Below, one piece after another: positions 46,998 through 57,447 of a stretch of DNA of 64,000 nucleotides. This DNA is from Enterobacteriaceae bacterium 89 (lineage in GTDB: Bacteria > Pseudomonadota > Gammaproteobacteria > Enterobacterales > Enterobacteriaceae). Each line of letters begins with the position of its first letter. Position 1 is the stretch's first letter. The translations under genes were made by a program, and so were the position numbers. The notes beneath the pieces are model-generated. The model saw only the letters and a program-made list of their open reading frames with translations. It was not told the origin of the DNA and ran no database searches. Location of the stretch: the NCBI GenBank assembly GCA_014156375.1, contig RQJH01000003.1:1426001-1490000 (forward strand), read 5' to 3'.

Positions 46998-47837
46998 CTA
47001 ATTTACGACGAGGCTCGTAGAAAAAGACCAACTTTCGTTTTCAGCCAGCAGCACCAGCCCCGGCTGTCCGGGCAGATTATGTGCATTAACCGGATGAGAC
47101 TGCGGCTCAAGACAGACAAACGGCTCGCCCGCCATGCGGAACAGCATCAGATAGCTGGTCGGCGCGTTTAGCGTCACGCTCATTCTTGAATGCCGGATGG
47201 TCGCGCTGCCGCTCCAGCCGGAATAGCCAGCATTCAGCCACTCGTCTTTACCGTACTGCGCCTCATTAAAATCGGCCTCTGGCGGGATAGTTTCAGTCCA
47301 GTCGAGCGGCAAATGGAGCTCTCCTTCCGGCCAGTAGCCGCTGGCAGAAAACTGAATCTGGCTTTGCGGCGTGCAGTGAAAGAAAGGATGCAGGCCGCCG
47401 CCATAGAGCATTGGCCTGCTGCCAAGGTGGGTGATTTTCAGTGCTATAGCCAATTGCGAATCCTGCAACGCATAGCGAAGTTCTGCCTGATAATCGAAAC
47501 CGCAGGCGTGCCGTTTACGCAACTGCAAAACGCAGTGCTGCTGGCTTTGTTCCACCACACTCCAGCGCTCAAGCCAGCCGTCGCCGTGCAGGAAAAAACG
47601 CTCATCAGCAGGGCTTTTCGGCAGCGTAATAGTCTGTCCGTTCAGCACAAAGCGATTCCCCGCCACCCGGTTGGCCAGCGGCAGCATCGGGAACAGGCCA
47701 CAGTCGCCGGGCGCTTTGCCTTTCCCCGCGCGCAAAACCGGCTGCTGAAAATCGAGCGAATCGAGGCTCAGCACCGCCCCACCCTGCGCAGAAACGCGCA
47801 TCCGCAGATGCGCGTTCTCAAGTACGATTATCGCCAC
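46998..47837 (-). CDS. yphB: Aldose 1-epimerase-family protein, YphB-like
   Basis: A 279-residue mutarotase-fold protein. NRVAGNRFVLNGQ, FLHGDGWL (catalytic-type His) and GGLHPFF are typical of the family. It lies 2 bases after the sugar porter gene, so both are probably on one mRNA. Likely interconverts alpha and beta anomers of the imported sugar; the actual sugar is unknown. Similarity to E. coli YphB is moderate, so the symbol rests partly on context. Confidence 0.78.
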   Translation of the reverse strand: MAIIVLENAHLRMRVSAQGGAVLSLDSLDFQQPVLRAGKGKAPGDCGLFPMLPLANRVAGNRFVLNGQTITLPKSPADERFFLHGDGWLERWSVVEQSQQHCVLQLRKRHACGFDYQAELRYALQDSQLAIALKITHLGSRPMLYGGGLHPFFHCTPQSQIQFSASGYWPEGELHLPLDWTETIPPEADFNEAQYGKDEWLNAGYSGWSGSATIRHSRMSVTLNAPTSYLMLFRMAGEPFVCLEPQSHPVNAHNLPGQPGLVLLAENESWSFSTSLVVN

Positions 47838-47839
47838 AA

Positions 47840-49267
47840 TCAGTGGGCCTCTTTCACGGCAGAGGCGGTTTTAAGATGCTTCGCGGCAAGCTGTTCTTCC
47901 AGCGCTTCCAGCGTCACACCTTTGGTTTCCGGCACGTTGCGCTGAATGTAGATCCAGCCCAGCGCGCAGATCACGCCATACAGGAAGAAGCTGCCGGAAG
48001 CACCCAGCCCGGCGTTAAGCAGCGGGAAGGTGTAGGTCAGCAGGAAGCAGGCAATCCACAGCGCCAGAGTGCCAAGCGACATCGCCAGCCCGCGCACGCG
48101 GTTCGGGAAAATCTCCGCCAGCAGTACCCAGGTCACCGGCGCGAGCGTCAGGGCGTAAATCGCGATCGCCGCCAGCACCAACAGCAGCACTGGCCAGCCC
48201 ATAATGCCGAGGGCGTAGGCTCCGGCAATCAGCGCATAAATCACCGTCAGCCCGCTGGCACCAAACAGCATCAGCTTGCGACGACCAATTTTGTCCACCA
48301 GTGGCAGCGCGGCGAGGGTGAACACCAGGTTAATGATCCCCGTCGCCACAATCGACTTAAGGGTGCCGTTAATATCAAACCCGGCGGAGGCAAAAATCTC
48401 CTGCGCGTAGTTGAAGATAACGTTGATCCCGCACCACTGCTGGAACACCGCCAGCACCATCCCGATGATCACCACCGGGCGGATCTGCGGCTGCAGCAGC
48501 GTGGAGTAAGAGACGCGGTGATTGTCTTTCGCCAGCGTATGCGCAATCTCCTTCAGCGTTTGTGTGGCATAAGCCGAAGAGCCGATACGCTCCAGCGTCT
48601 GCCGGGCACGGGCTTCTTTCCCGGCCTTCATCAGCCAGCGCGGAGATTCTGGCACCACAAACATCAGCAGAAGAAATGCCACTGCCGGTACCAGCTCTGC
48701 GCCAAACATCCAGCGCCAGCCGGTTTGCCCGTTCCAGGTTTCCACAATGGCCTGATGGGTCGCACCCGCCGCCACCGGCTCAGCGATCAGCAGGTTCACC
48801 AACTGCGCCGCCAGCACGCCAATCACGATGGTCAGCTGGTTGACCGCCACGAAGCGGCCGCGTTTTTCCGCCGGGCTGACTTCCGCGATGTACATCGGGC
48901 TTAAGGCTGAAGCCAGACCGATCCCCACGCCGCCGACAATACGATAGATAACAAACATGTCGAAGCTGCTCGCCATCGCCGTGCCCCACGCCGAAGCGCT
49001 GAACAAAATAGCGGAAGCGATCAGCGGTATACGGCGGCCCAGTTTATCCGCGCACCATCCGGAAACCAGCGCGCCAAACACGCAGCCCACCAGCGCCGAG
49101 CTCATCGCCCAGCCCGACTGCGCCGGGTCGGTGATGCCGAAGTAGGCCTCGTAGAAGGGTTTCGCTCCGCCAATCACCACCCAGTCATAGCCAAACAGCA
49201 GGCCGCCGCAGGCTGCCACCAGACAAATCGTCCAGACGTAGCCCATTTTCAGTTCTGTGTTATTCAT
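47840..49267 (-). CDS. MFS sugar porter (sugar:H+ symporter type)
   Basis: A 475-residue, twelve-helix permease of the GalP/XylE-like sugar-porter family: LFGYDWVVIGGA, DKLGRRIPL (loop 2-3), PESPRWL, QQWCGINVIFNYAQEIF, GRRKLMLFG and PETKG are all family signatures. It stands between yphG and yphB, where E. coli K-12 carries the ABC transporter genes yphD-F, so it probably does the same job with a different transport mechanism. Confidence 0.9.
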   Translation of the reverse strand: MNNTELKMGYVWTICLVAACGGLLFGYDWVVIGGAKPFYEAYFGITDPAQSGWAMSSALVGCVFGALVSGWCADKLGRRIPLIASAILFSASAWGTAMASSFDMFVIYRIVGGVGIGLASALSPMYIAEVSPAEKRGRFVAVNQLTIVIGVLAAQLVNLLIAEPVAAGATHQAIVETWNGQTGWRWMFGAELVPAVAFLLLMFVVPESPRWLMKAGKEARARQTLERIGSSAYATQTLKEIAHTLAKDNHRVSYSTLLQPQIRPVVIIGMVLAVFQQWCGINVIFNYAQEIFASAGFDINGTLKSIVATGIINLVFTLAALPLVDKIGRRKLMLFGASGLTVIYALIAGAYALGIMGWPVLLLVLAAIAIYALTLAPVTWVLLAEIFPNRVRGLAMSLGTLALWIACFLLTYTFPLLNAGLGASGSFFLYGVICALGWIYIQRNVPETKGVTLEALEEQLAAKHLKTASAVKEAH

Positions 49268-49334
49268 GGGATTTCCTCTTTCGGGAAAATTCAGGGTCAG
49301 AGTGCCCGGCGACGGTTGCCGCCGGAACAGGTTG

Positions 49335-52300
49335 TTAAATCAGAACGTTGGTCTTCAGCGCATGCCGCAGCAGGTGCGCTTTGTCATGGGCCGGGTTAAG
49401 TGCCAGCAGTTTATCCAGCGCCAGGTTTCCTGCCGTGCTGTCACCCAGACCGAAGCAGCCAAGAGCCTCAATAAACAGGCAGTGCTGCTGATGGCGCGAT
49501 TGAGGATTGCTGTCAAGCGCCACTAAATCCGGCAGGGAGACAGCAAAGAAATCCGTTTCCGGCACTGCATCACGCTGAGCGGCAACCCATGCGTGGAAAC
49601 GCCCAAAATGCGTTTTCGCCGCCTGGTTATCGCCCAGCGCACGCAGCGCCATTCCCTGCCAGAAGAGATAATCGACGGGCTGATCGTTGTAGTAGCGTCC
49701 GGCGTCGAGGTCGGAATCCCCACGAATCGCCTGAGCAAAGCAGTGCTGCGCTTCAGCCGCGTTCCCCTGGCGCTGCGCACAAACGCCCAGCAGATACCAG
49801 AGATCGTTATCGGTCTGACCCGGCAGACGACCTTCTCCCAGGTTGTGCGGATAGTGCAGCGCCTGGCGCAGTAGCGCTTCGGCCTGCGTCAGCTCACCGC
49901 CTTCAATAGCTGCCAGCGCGCGGTGCATCTGGTTAAGCAGATACTGCCCGGTGACTTTGCCTTCCCCGCCTTCCCACGGATGGAACACGCGCTCACGCAG
50001 CACTTCTGCCGCCGCCTGCCACTGGCCTGAGCTGTTCCACAGGCTCAGCAGTTCAGCGGTCAGATCGTCGCGCTTCGACACCACAGCCTGACGCGGAGCC
50101 AGTATTTCAAGGCGATGCGGAAGCGTCTGCGCGTTCAGCTTCGCCAGACAGTCCAGTTCGAACAGGAAGCGGGCGTTTTCGGGTTCCAGCGCGACGGCCT
50201 GCGCCAGATAACGCTGCGCCGTCGCGGCATCCTGATGTTTGTTCCAGTGATAGATACCGAGCAGGCGATGCGCCGGAGCAAAATCAGGCTCCTGCTTCAG
50301 CGTCTGCTGCCAACAGGCCACCGCCAGCTCATAGCGACGTTTGCTGTACCAGAAGCAGCCGAGCAGATAGCTGGCGAAGGCATCGTCCTGCAATTGTTGC
50401 AGCATCTGCACTTCGTCGAGGGTGTTAGGGAAACGCACCCGTCGGGCAAAGCACTGACGCGCCTGTTGCAGCAGGCTGGCGCGATCGCCACCCAGCGTCG
50501 CACGCCACAGCAGCGGCATGGTTTCCTGACTGTTCAACACGGCCAGCAGTTCAGCCGCCTCCTGTTTTTGCCCCAGCGACAGCAGCCAGCCCGCCAGAAC
50601 GCTGGCGTTAATGCCTCGTCCTCCGGTGAGGTTACGTAGCGCCGCATCGTCGCCATCGGTCAGCCAGCGCGCATAGTGCAGCGGATAGCTGAGCGGGTAA
50701 GCCGCAAGCTGTGCGTCAATCCAGGCTTTGGCCTGCTCTGTACGCCCCAGCTTCAGCAGCGCCAGCGCTTTCAGCCCCATCGCCAGGTTGTTGCTGCCGT
50801 TAAACTGCAGACTTTGCTCCACCTTACGCAGCGCATCGGCGTAGTCGCCCTTTTTCATCGCCAGACGAGCCAGCGCCCAGAAGGCGGCATCGCGGCAGTT
50901 TCCGCTCCAGCTTGCCTTGTAGTAATGATCCCAGGCGCGAACCTCATCGCCCTGGCGCTCCAGCGCAGTGGCAAGCAGCATGCTGGCTTCCCCATCGCGC
51001 GGGTTTTTATTCAGACGATGCGCCCGTTCCAGCGCCGCTTCGGCACAGCGCTGCGCGCCCTGCCAGTCAGCAGCGTTCAGCAGCAAGGTGCCAAGGGCGA
51101 CGTTATTGCGATAATCCAGCGGATCAAGCTCCAGCGCGCGACGGTAGTAATCCCCGGCGTGGCGGCTGGCGTGGTTGTACTGCTCAAGGTGCTGGCCGAT
51201 AAAATAGAGTTCATCGACGTTAGCAATCTGTTCCGGCATCAGCGGTGCGGTGGCGGCGTCCGGCAGCGGAGTTTCCCCGGCGATGTGTTCGTCGTAGCGC
51301 AGCAGCGTGCTGCCGTCCGCACCGCTCACGGTCAGCGTCAGGCGCTGCGAATAGCTGTCCGGCAAGGTATGCTGCCAGCTTTTACCTGGCTCAAGCGAAA
51401 TCACCGTTTCCCACAGCGGTGCCCCGTCAGCGCTCAATACCACGCTAACGTCACGCAGCGGAGCCACGGCGTAAACACCCAGATTGAGTTGTTTATCAGC
51501 TCTTTCCAGTTTGAGGGCCAGTTCCGCACTGGCGTTATGCACCCGTCCTAAGCCGCTGTATGGCAGGAAGTTTTGCACAAACACTTTTTCTTCATACGGT
51601 GCAAGCCAGGTGAAATCCGGCTGGTTATCGGTGAACACGCCGGTCATCAGCTCAATGTAAGGGCCGTTGTCATCCGTCAGGTTGCGATCCCAGGCCTGGC
51701 CGAAATCGCCATAGCCCCAGCTCCACTGCTTTTTCCCCGGTGAAACATGGTGATCGGCAACGTGCAACAGTCCACCCTGCTCGCCGTGGTGATAAGCGCC
51801 AACAAAGTCGTAATCTGATTTCTCAGCCATATAGGACGTTGGAACAGGCACGTTTTTATAGCGTGCGATATCCACGCCCGCTGAATAATCCACTTTGTAG
51901 TAGGTGCCGGTGGCAATCGGGAATGCCGAAACCGCACGTTTGCCGTGATCGAAAACGGCGGTGACATCCGGTGGGAAAATACTTTGGTGATCGTCACCCC
52001 CTTTAACCGCCGGGTTCGCCCACCACAGGAAGTGGCGCGGAGTGGCGTTGCCGTTGAACACTTTACCGGTGATTTCAACTAACGCCCGATCCGGATAAAG
52101 CGTAAATCCTGCCATCACCTGCAGGCCGCGCATCGGCTCCACTTCGCCGAGCCACACGGTCTGCTCGCCGTTTTGCCCTTTCTGAATCGACACATCCACC
52201 GGCATAAAGGTGGTTGGGCGATGGTGCTGCGGCCAGTTGAATTCAATCCCACCGGAGATCCACGGCCCCAGCAGCCCGACCAACGCCGGTTTCACCACTT

Positions 52301-52598
52301 CGTTGTAGTACACGAAATCGCGCTGATTCACTTTGTCATAAGCACGATGAATTCGCCCGCCCAGCTCTGGCAGCAGCAGAATGCGGATGAAGTTGTTTTC
52401 CATCCACACCGCCTGATAGTCGCGCAGCTCCTTTTTCCCGGTCAGGGTATCAATCACGCCGTACGGATAAACCGCCCCGGATGAGCCCTGATAGACACGT
52501 TTTTCCAGAAACATCGGGTTAGGATCTTCCTGCCCGCAGGTCCACGTGGGGAGAGTAAGGGTTTCCTGCCAGACGTTAACCACTCCGTACATAGCCAT
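49335..52598 (-). CDS. yphG: YphG, DUF5107 and TPR-repeat protein
   Basis: A 1087-residue protein, close to E. coli YphG (about 1090). The N-terminal ~340 residues form the DUF5107 domain, related to mutarotase folds (ISGGIEFNWPQHHRPTT, KKQWSWGYGDFGQAWDRNL). The rest is mainly TPR repeats (YNHASRHAGDYYRRALELDP, DYADALRKVEQSL). An ATG at 52590-52592 has the better ribosome-binding site (GGAG 7 bases before), so translation may start two codons in. Function unknown; always with sugar genes, and divergent from the ROK regulator. Confidence 0.9.
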   Translation of the reverse strand: MAMYGVVNVWQETLTLPTWTCGQEDPNPMFLEKRVYQGSSGAVYPYGVIDTLTGKKELRDYQAVWMENNFIRILLLPELGGRIHRAYDKVNQRDFVYYNEVVKPALVGLLGPWISGGIEFNWPQHHRPTTFMPVDVSIQKGQNGEQTVWLGEVEPMRGLQVMAGFTLYPDRALVEITGKVFNGNATPRHFLWWANPAVKGGDDHQSIFPPDVTAVFDHGKRAVSAFPIATGTYYKVDYSAGVDIARYKNVPVPTSYMAEKSDYDFVGAYHHGEQGGLLHVADHHVSPGKKQWSWGYGDFGQAWDRNLTDDNGPYIELMTGVFTDNQPDFTWLAPYEEKVFVQNFLPYSGLGRVHNASAELALKLERADKQLNLGVYAVAPLRDVSVVLSADGAPLWETVISLEPGKSWQHTLPDSYSQRLTLTVSGADGSTLLRYDEHIAGETPLPDAATAPLMPEQIANVDELYFIGQHLEQYNHASRHAGDYYRRALELDPLDYRNNVALGTLLLNAADWQGAQRCAEAALERAHRLNKNPRDGEASMLLATALERQGDEVRAWDHYYKASWSGNCRDAAFWALARLAMKKGDYADALRKVEQSLQFNGSNNLAMGLKALALLKLGRTEQAKAWIDAQLAAYPLSYPLHYARWLTDGDDAALRNLTGGRGINASVLAGWLLSLGQKQEAAELLAVLNSQETMPLLWRATLGGDRASLLQQARQCFARRVRFPNTLDEVQMLQQLQDDAFASYLLGCFWYSKRRYELAVACWQQTLKQEPDFAPAHRLLGIYHWNKHQDAATAQRYLAQAVALEPENARFLFELDCLAKLNAQTLPHRLEILAPRQAVVSKRDDLTAELLSLWNSSGQWQAAAEVLRERVFHPWEGGEGKVTGQYLLNQMHRALAAIEGGELTQAEALLRQALHYPHNLGEGRLPGQTDNDLWYLLGVCAQRQGNAAEAQHCFAQAIRGDSDLDAGRYYNDQPVDYLFWQGMALRALGDNQAAKTHFGRFHAWVAAQRDAVPETDFFAVSLPDLVALDSNPQSRHQQHCLFIEALGCFGLGDSTAGNLALDKLLALNPAHDKAHLLRHALKTNVLI

Positions 52599-52707
52599 TC
52601 TCCAGTAAATAAATGTTAGTGAATGAGGGAATGGAAACAGTTTGTCGCAGCCGGATCTGTTTTAATCGCTTAATGCTCACGCAATACAGTTAACAGGGTT
52701 TAGTGAA

Positions 52708-53907
52708 ATGCAGGACACAGGTCTGAATAATCAGCGGGTACGGCAGCTCAACCGCCAGACGTTGCTGCGGCTGGTGTGGCGACACAAGCGCCTCAGTAAA
52801 TCGCAGTTTGCCCAGTACACCGGGCTGTCGATCCCGGCGGTCAGCAATATCCTCGAGGAGCTGGTTGCCGACGGCAGGCTCAGCCACTCGAGCGAAAATC
52901 TCAGCAGCAGAGGCTTAAACAGCGGCAGCTACCAGATCCCGCCCGAAGGTAATTTCATTCTCTGCATGAATGTCACCCCCACCAGCATTGAGAGCCAGCT
53001 TTGCGATGCGCAGCTTTCAGCATCGGGCGAGTTCGAACGGCGCGCCATCTCAGCTCCCACGCCGCAGGCATTGCTGGCTGAAATCGAAGCCATCTGGCTG
53101 CAGAACGTTAAGCGCTGGCCCGGAAAAAAGCTGGATCTGGCGCTGGGGATCCACGGGCAGGTGGATCCGACGACCGGCGTGTCGCAAACCATGCCGCAGG
53201 CGCCGTGGCGCGATAAGGTCGAGATCAAATATTTGCTGGAGGAAAAACTTGGTGTCACGGTCAGGCTGGATAACGACTGCGTGATGCTGGCTCTGGCGGA
53301 AAAATGGCAGAATCCCGGCAACCGGGAAGATTTTTGCGTGATTAACGTTGATTACGGCATCGGCTCGTCGTTCGTGATTAACGGGCAGATTTATCGCGGT
53401 AACCTGTACGGCAGCGGGCAAATCGGTCACACCATCGTCAACCCGGACGGCGCGATATGCGACTGCGGACGCTACGGCTGTCTGGAAACGGTGGCTTCCC
53501 TTTCTGCGCTGAAAAAGCAGGCGCGGATCTGGCTTAAGTCCAGCCCAACACCTCAGCAGCAGGATCCGGAGACGCTGAGTTCATTGCAGTTGATCAACGC
53601 CTGGCATGCGGGCGACGAACGAGTGATGCGCTGGGTGGAAGAGTCCGCCAATGCCGTCGGTCTGAGCCTGTATAATTTTCTCAATATCCTGAATATCAAC
53701 CAGATCTGGTTCTATGGCCGTAGCTGCGGCTTTGGCGAGAGCTGGCTTGCGGCCATCAAACAGCGAATTGGCTTTAATCCGTTCGATCATAACGATGGCC
53801 TGACGCGCCACGCCACGCAGATTAATTTCGGCAAGCTTTCCCGCGCCCAGCAGGTGATGGGGATTGGCTACTTATTTGCCGAAGCGGCGCTGGAAAGCGA
53901 AGGGTAA
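52708..53907 (+). CDS. yphH: ROK-family transcriptional regulator YphH
   Basis: A 399-residue NagC-like protein. An N-terminal helix-turn-helix (about 25-60, LSKSQFAQYTGLSIPAVSNI) precedes a ROK sugar-kinase-like domain with the zinc motif CDCGRYGCLE. It is divergent from yphG and so probably represses the yphG-porter-yphB operon until a sugar ligand binds. Position and form match E. coli yphH. Confidence 0.9.
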   Translation: MQDTGLNNQRVRQLNRQTLLRLVWRHKRLSKSQFAQYTGLSIPAVSNILEELVADGRLSHSSENLSSRGLNSGSYQIPPEGNFILCMNVTPTSIESQLCDAQLSASGEFERRAISAPTPQALLAEIEAIWLQNVKRWPGKKLDLALGIHGQVDPTTGVSQTMPQAPWRDKVEIKYLLEEKLGVTVRLDNDCVMLALAEKWQNPGNREDFCVINVDYGIGSSFVINGQIYRGNLYGSGQIGHTIVNPDGAICDCGRYGCLETVASLSALKKQARIWLKSSPTPQQQDPETLSSLQLINAWHAGDERVMRWVEESANAVGLSLYNFLNILNINQIWFYGRSCGFGESWLAAIKQRIGFNPFDHNDGLTRHATQINFGKLSRAQQVMGIGYLFAEAALESEG

Positions 53908-53990
53908 TAGTTTATTGTTTCTGCTGATAAATGGCAGAGCAGAAGTTTGTGTATTAGCTTTTAAGAACACACACCCAAACGGGAACGATT

Positions 53991-54413
53991 ATGAACTCTC
54001 TGCGCTATTTCGATTTTGGCTCATCACGTTCGTTTTTTCTGTTGGTCGCCCGTATCGCTCTGGTGGCGCTGTTCATCATTTTTGGCTATCCGAAGCTGAT
54101 GGGATTTAGCGGCACGGTGCAGTACATGGCCTCCAGCGGTGCGCCGATGCCAACGCTTTCGGCCATCATTGCCATCCTGATGGAGGTGCCCGCGGCGATC
54201 CTGATTGTGCTTGGCTTCTTCACCCGACCGCTGGCGGTGCTGTTCGTGCTGTATACGCTCGGCACAGCGGTGATTGGTCATCATTACTGGAACATGAGCG
54301 GTGATGCGGTCGTACCGAACATGATTAACTTCTACAAAAACGTCAGCATCGCCGGTGGTTTTATTTTGCTGGCGATTACCGGACCCGGGGCGATGTCTAT
54401 AGATCGTCGCTGA
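53991..54413 (+). CDS. yphA: DoxX-family inner-membrane protein YphA
   Basis: A 140-residue protein with four membrane helices, near identical in pattern to E. coli YphA ([38 protein letters not shown]). DoxX proteins associate with redox membrane functions; no specific role is known. Separated from yphH by about 80 bases. Confidence 0.93.
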   Translation: MNSLRYFDFGSSRSFFLLVARIALVALFIIFGYPKLMGFSGTVQYMASSGAPMPTLSAIIAILMEVPAAILIVLGFFTRPLAVLFVLYTLGTAVIGHHYWNMSGDAVVPNMINFYKNVSIAGGFILLAITGPGAMSIDRR

Positions 54414-54417
54414 TTGC

Positions 54418-54484
54418 TGCCCGATGCGCTGCGCTTATCGTGCCTACGGTTTTTGTAGGCCGGATAAGGCAATGCCGCATCCGG
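54418..54484. repeat. REP pair (BIME) after yphA
   Basis: Two REP units in opposite orientation: GCCCGATGCGCTGCGCTTATCGTGCCTAC and its mirror GTAGGCCGGATAAGGCAATGCCGCATCCGG, between convergent yphA and glyA. Confidence 0.8.
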
Positions 54485-54502
54485 AAATTCATATCAGACA
54501 AT

Positions 54503-54530
54503 AAAAAAGGCCGCATCAGCGGCCTTTTTT
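54503..54530. terminator. Bidirectional terminator between yphA and glyA
   Basis: AAAAAAGGCCGC-ATCA-GCGGCCTTTTTT, perfect 12-base stem with A/T tails on both sides, serving both genes. Confidence 0.9.
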
Positions 54531-54545
54531 TATGATGCTAAGAAC

Positions 54546-55799
54546 TTATGCGTAAACCGGGAAACGGGCGCAGATATCCAGCACTTTGCCTTTCACACGC
54601 TCAATGACCGCTTCGTCATTGATGTTGTCCAGCACGTCACACATCCAGCCTGCCAGCTCTTTCGCTTCGGCTTCTTTGAAGCCACGACGGGTGATTGCCG
54701 GGGAACCGATACGGATACCAGAAGTCACAAATGGGCTCTTCGGATCGTTAGGCACGCTGTTTTTGTTGACGGTGATGTTGGCACGACCCAGAGCAGCGTC
54801 GGCTTCTTTACCGGTCAGGTTTTTATCAACCAGATCCAGCAGGAACAGGTGGTTTTCAGTGCCGCCGGAAACCACTTTGTAACCACGGTTCAGGAACACT
54901 TCAACCATCGCTTTGGCGTTTTTCGCAACCTGCTGCTGATAGACCTTGAACTCTGGCTCCATCGCTTCTTTCAGCGCTACGGCTTTCGCTGCGATAACGT
55001 GCATCAGTGGGCCGCCCTGTGCGCTTGGGAACACAGCGGAGTTCAGTTTCTTATACAGATCTTCGTCGCCGCCTTTCGCCAGGATCAGGCCACCGCGTGG
55101 ACCCGCAAGGGTTTTGTGGGTGGTGGTGGTCACAACGTGAGCATGCGGAACCGGGTTCGGGTAAACGCCTGCGGCGATCAGGCCCGCAACGTGCGCCATA
55201 TCGACGAACAGCCAGGCACCGATGCTGTCTGCGATTTCACGCATTTTTGCCCAGTCAACCACGCCGGAGTAAGCAGAGAAACCACCGATGATCATCTTCG
55301 GTTTGTGCTCTTTGGCCTGCTTAGCCATGTCTTCGTAGTCAATTTTGCCGGACTCATCAATACCGTAAGGGATGATGTTGTAAAGTTTGCCGGAGAAGTT
55401 AACCGGAGAACCGTGAGTCAGGTGACCGCCCTGCGCCAGGTTCATGCCCAGCACGGTATCGCCCGGCTGCAGCAGCGCGGTGTAGACCGCAAAGTTCGCC
55501 TGGGAGCCAGAGTGCGGCTGCACGTTGGCGTAGTCGGCACCGAACAGCTCTTTGGCACGGTCGATAGCCAGCTGTTCAACAATATCCACATACTCGCAGC
55601 CGCCGTAGTAGCGTTTGCCCGGATAACCTTCAGCATATTTGTTGGTCAGCTGAGAACCCTGAGCCTGCATCACGCGCGGGCTGGTGTAGTTTTCGGAGGC
55701 GATCAGTTCGATGTGCTCTTCCTGACGTACTTTTTCCTGCTCCATAGCCTGCCACAGTTCGGCATCATAATCGGCAATGTTCATTTCACGCTTTAACAT
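54546..55799 (-). CDS. glyA: Serine hydroxymethyltransferase
   Basis: PLP enzyme making glycine and methylene-tetrahydrofolate from serine. 417 residues from the ATG at 55797-55799, which has GGAG 6 bases before it; the ATG two codons earlier touches that site and is unlikely. PLP lysine in [14 protein letters not shown] (near 229). Divergent from hmp with a PurR box between. Confidence 0.98.
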   Translation of the reverse strand: MLKREMNIADYDAELWQAMEQEKVRQEEHIELIASENYTSPRVMQAQGSQLTNKYAEGYPGKRYYGGCEYVDIVEQLAIDRAKELFGADYANVQPHSGSQANFAVYTALLQPGDTVLGMNLAQGGHLTHGSPVNFSGKLYNIIPYGIDESGKIDYEDMAKQAKEHKPKMIIGGFSAYSGVVDWAKMREIADSIGAWLFVDMAHVAGLIAAGVYPNPVPHAHVVTTTTHKTLAGPRGGLILAKGGDEDLYKKLNSAVFPSAQGGPLMHVIAAKAVALKEAMEPEFKVYQQQVAKNAKAMVEVFLNRGYKVVSGGTENHLFLLDLVDKNLTGKEADAALGRANITVNKNSVPNDPKSPFVTSGIRIGSPAITRRGFKEAEAKELAGWMCDVLDNINDEAVIERVKGKVLDICARFPVYA

Positions 55800-55905
55800 C
55801 CGCATCTCCTGACTCAGCTAACACTTTTAAAGAGGGGCCCTTTTCGGGAACGGCCCACAGTATAACTGATAAAAAGTGTGATAACAGGTCTTGACATACG
55901 TTTTT

Positions 55906-55921
55906 ACGCAAACGATTACCT
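55906..55921 (-). promoter_or_regulatory. PurR operator of glyA
   Basis: On the minus strand the site reads AGGTAATCGTTTGCGT, the sequence I remember as the PurR box of E. coli glyA. It lies 107 bases before the glyA start in the glyA-hmp gap. Confidence 0.75.
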
Positions 55922-56046
55922 TGCCGCCCTGCAAGGGTTTGAGGCACAAAGTCTTCGCTGCGTTAAGCGGATTTCTTTTCAGCTTTGTGATGCAGATTTT
56001 TCACCTGGCAAACAACCCTTTACATCTGAGGGACTTTTTTATAACA

Positions 56047-56061
56047 TGCATTTAAAATGCA
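56047..56061 (+). promoter_or_regulatory. NsrR-type operator of hmp
   Basis: TGCATTT-A-AAATGCA is a perfect 7-1-7 palindrome, the core of the NsrR motif, 30 bases before the hmp ATG. It is well placed for nitric-oxide-relieved repression. Confidence 0.75.
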
Positions 56062-56090
56062 ATATTAAGAAACCCCAAAAGGACATTGCT

Positions 56091-57269
56091 ATGCTCGACG
56101 CTCAAACCATCGCTACCGTTAAAGCCACCATTCCCCTGCTGGTCGAAACCGGACCAAAGCTCACCGCCCATTTTTACGACCGTATGTTTGCCCATAATCC
56201 GGAGCTCAAAGAGATCTTCAATATGAGCAACCAGCGTAATGGCGATCAGCGTGAAGCGCTGTTCAACGCCATTGCGGCCTACGCTAGCAACATTGAGAAT
56301 CTGGCGGCCCTGCTGCCGGCGGTTGAGAAAATCGCCCAGAAGCACACCAGCTTCCAGATCAAACCAGAGCAGTATGCGATTGTTGGCGGTCATTTACTGG
56401 CGACGCTCGACGAAATGTTCAGCCCGGGCCAGGAAGTTCTCGATGCCTGGGGTAAAGCGTATGGCGTGCTGGCCGACGTCTTTATTCAGCGTGAAGATCA
56501 GATCTATAAAGAAAGCGCGGCGAAAAACGGCGGCTGGGAAGGTACCCGTCCATTCCGTATTGTCAGCAAAGCCCCGCAAAGTGCACTTATTACCAGTTTT
56601 GAATTCGAAGCCGTCGACGGCGGCGCGGTGGCTGATTACCAGCCGGGCCAGTATCTTGGCGTGTGGCTGAAGCCGGAAGGATTCGCACATCAGGAAATCC
56701 GTCAGTACTCCCTCACCCGCCAGCCAAATGGTAAAAGCTACCGCATCGCCGTGAAGCGCGAAAACGGTGGCCAGGTGTCCGAGTGGCTGCACGATGTGGC
56801 TAAAGCTGGCGATGTGGTTCATCTGGCGGCACCAGCGGGCGATTTCTTTATGAACGTTGCCAGCTCTACCCCGGTTACGCTGATTTCGGCTGGCGTTGGT
56901 CAGACTCCGATGCTGGCGATGCTCCATACTCTGGCTGCGCAAAAACACCAGGCGCAGGTGAACTGGTTCCACGCGGCGGAAAATGGCCGGGTTCATGCTT
57001 TTGCTGATGAAGTGAAGGCGCTGGGTGCTTCGCTGCCGCAATTCTCTTCACACGTCTGGTTCAACAAACCTGAAGCAAATGATGCGTTTGATAGTGAAGG
57101 ACTGATGGATTTACGCGCTCGTGAAGGTCAGTTCAGCGATCCAGCTATGCAGTTCTATCTTTGCGGCCCGGTTGGCTTTATGCAGTTCGCTGCGAAGCAG
57201 CTGGTCGAGCTTGGCGTGAACGCTGAGAACATCCACTACGAATGCTTTGGCCCGCATAAGGTTCTTTAA
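56091..57269 (+). CDS. hmp: Flavohemoglobin (nitric oxide dioxygenase)
   Basis: Converts NO to nitrate using O2 and NAD(P)H. 392 residues from the ATG at 56091 (AAGGA 8 bases before it). The globin domain has the heme His in QKHTSFQ; the FAD domain has RQYSLT and the NAD(P) domain [11 protein letters not shown] and YLCGPVGFM. Four residues shorter than E. coli Hmp, from a gap near [16 protein letters not shown] where E. coli has a longer loop. Confidence 0.97.
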   Translation: MLDAQTIATVKATIPLLVETGPKLTAHFYDRMFAHNPELKEIFNMSNQRNGDQREALFNAIAAYASNIENLAALLPAVEKIAQKHTSFQIKPEQYAIVGGHLLATLDEMFSPGQEVLDAWGKAYGVLADVFIQREDQIYKESAAKNGGWEGTRPFRIVSKAPQSALITSFEFEAVDGGAVADYQPGQYLGVWLKPEGFAHQEIRQYSLTRQPNGKSYRIAVKRENGGQVSEWLHDVAKAGDVVHLAAPAGDFFMNVASSTPVTLISAGVGQTPMLAMLHTLAAQKHQAQVNWFHAAENGRVHAFADEVKALGASLPQFSSHVWFNKPEANDAFDSEGLMDLRAREGQFSDPAMQFYLCGPVGFMQFAAKQLVELGVNAENIHYECFGPHKVL

Positions 57270-57276
57270 TTTTCTG

Positions 57277-57310
57277 ATTGCCCGGCGGCGCTGCGCTTGC
57301 CGGGCATACA
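57277..57310. repeat. REP element after hmp
   Basis: GATTGCCCGGCGGCGCTGCGCTTGCCGGGCATACA-type palindrome between hmp and cadC. The remaining gap up to 57447 shows no gene. Confidence 0.75.
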
Positions 57311-57447
57311 TTATGGCCCACTGTTCACGCTTCGTTACAGCATCTGGTCGATCCACTTAAGAATTTCCCCACATCCGCGCAAAAAAAGAAGCAGAGGTAA
57401 TGTGTTATCATTACTTCTTTCCCGCTTATGTTTTGGGCCTCGTTTTT

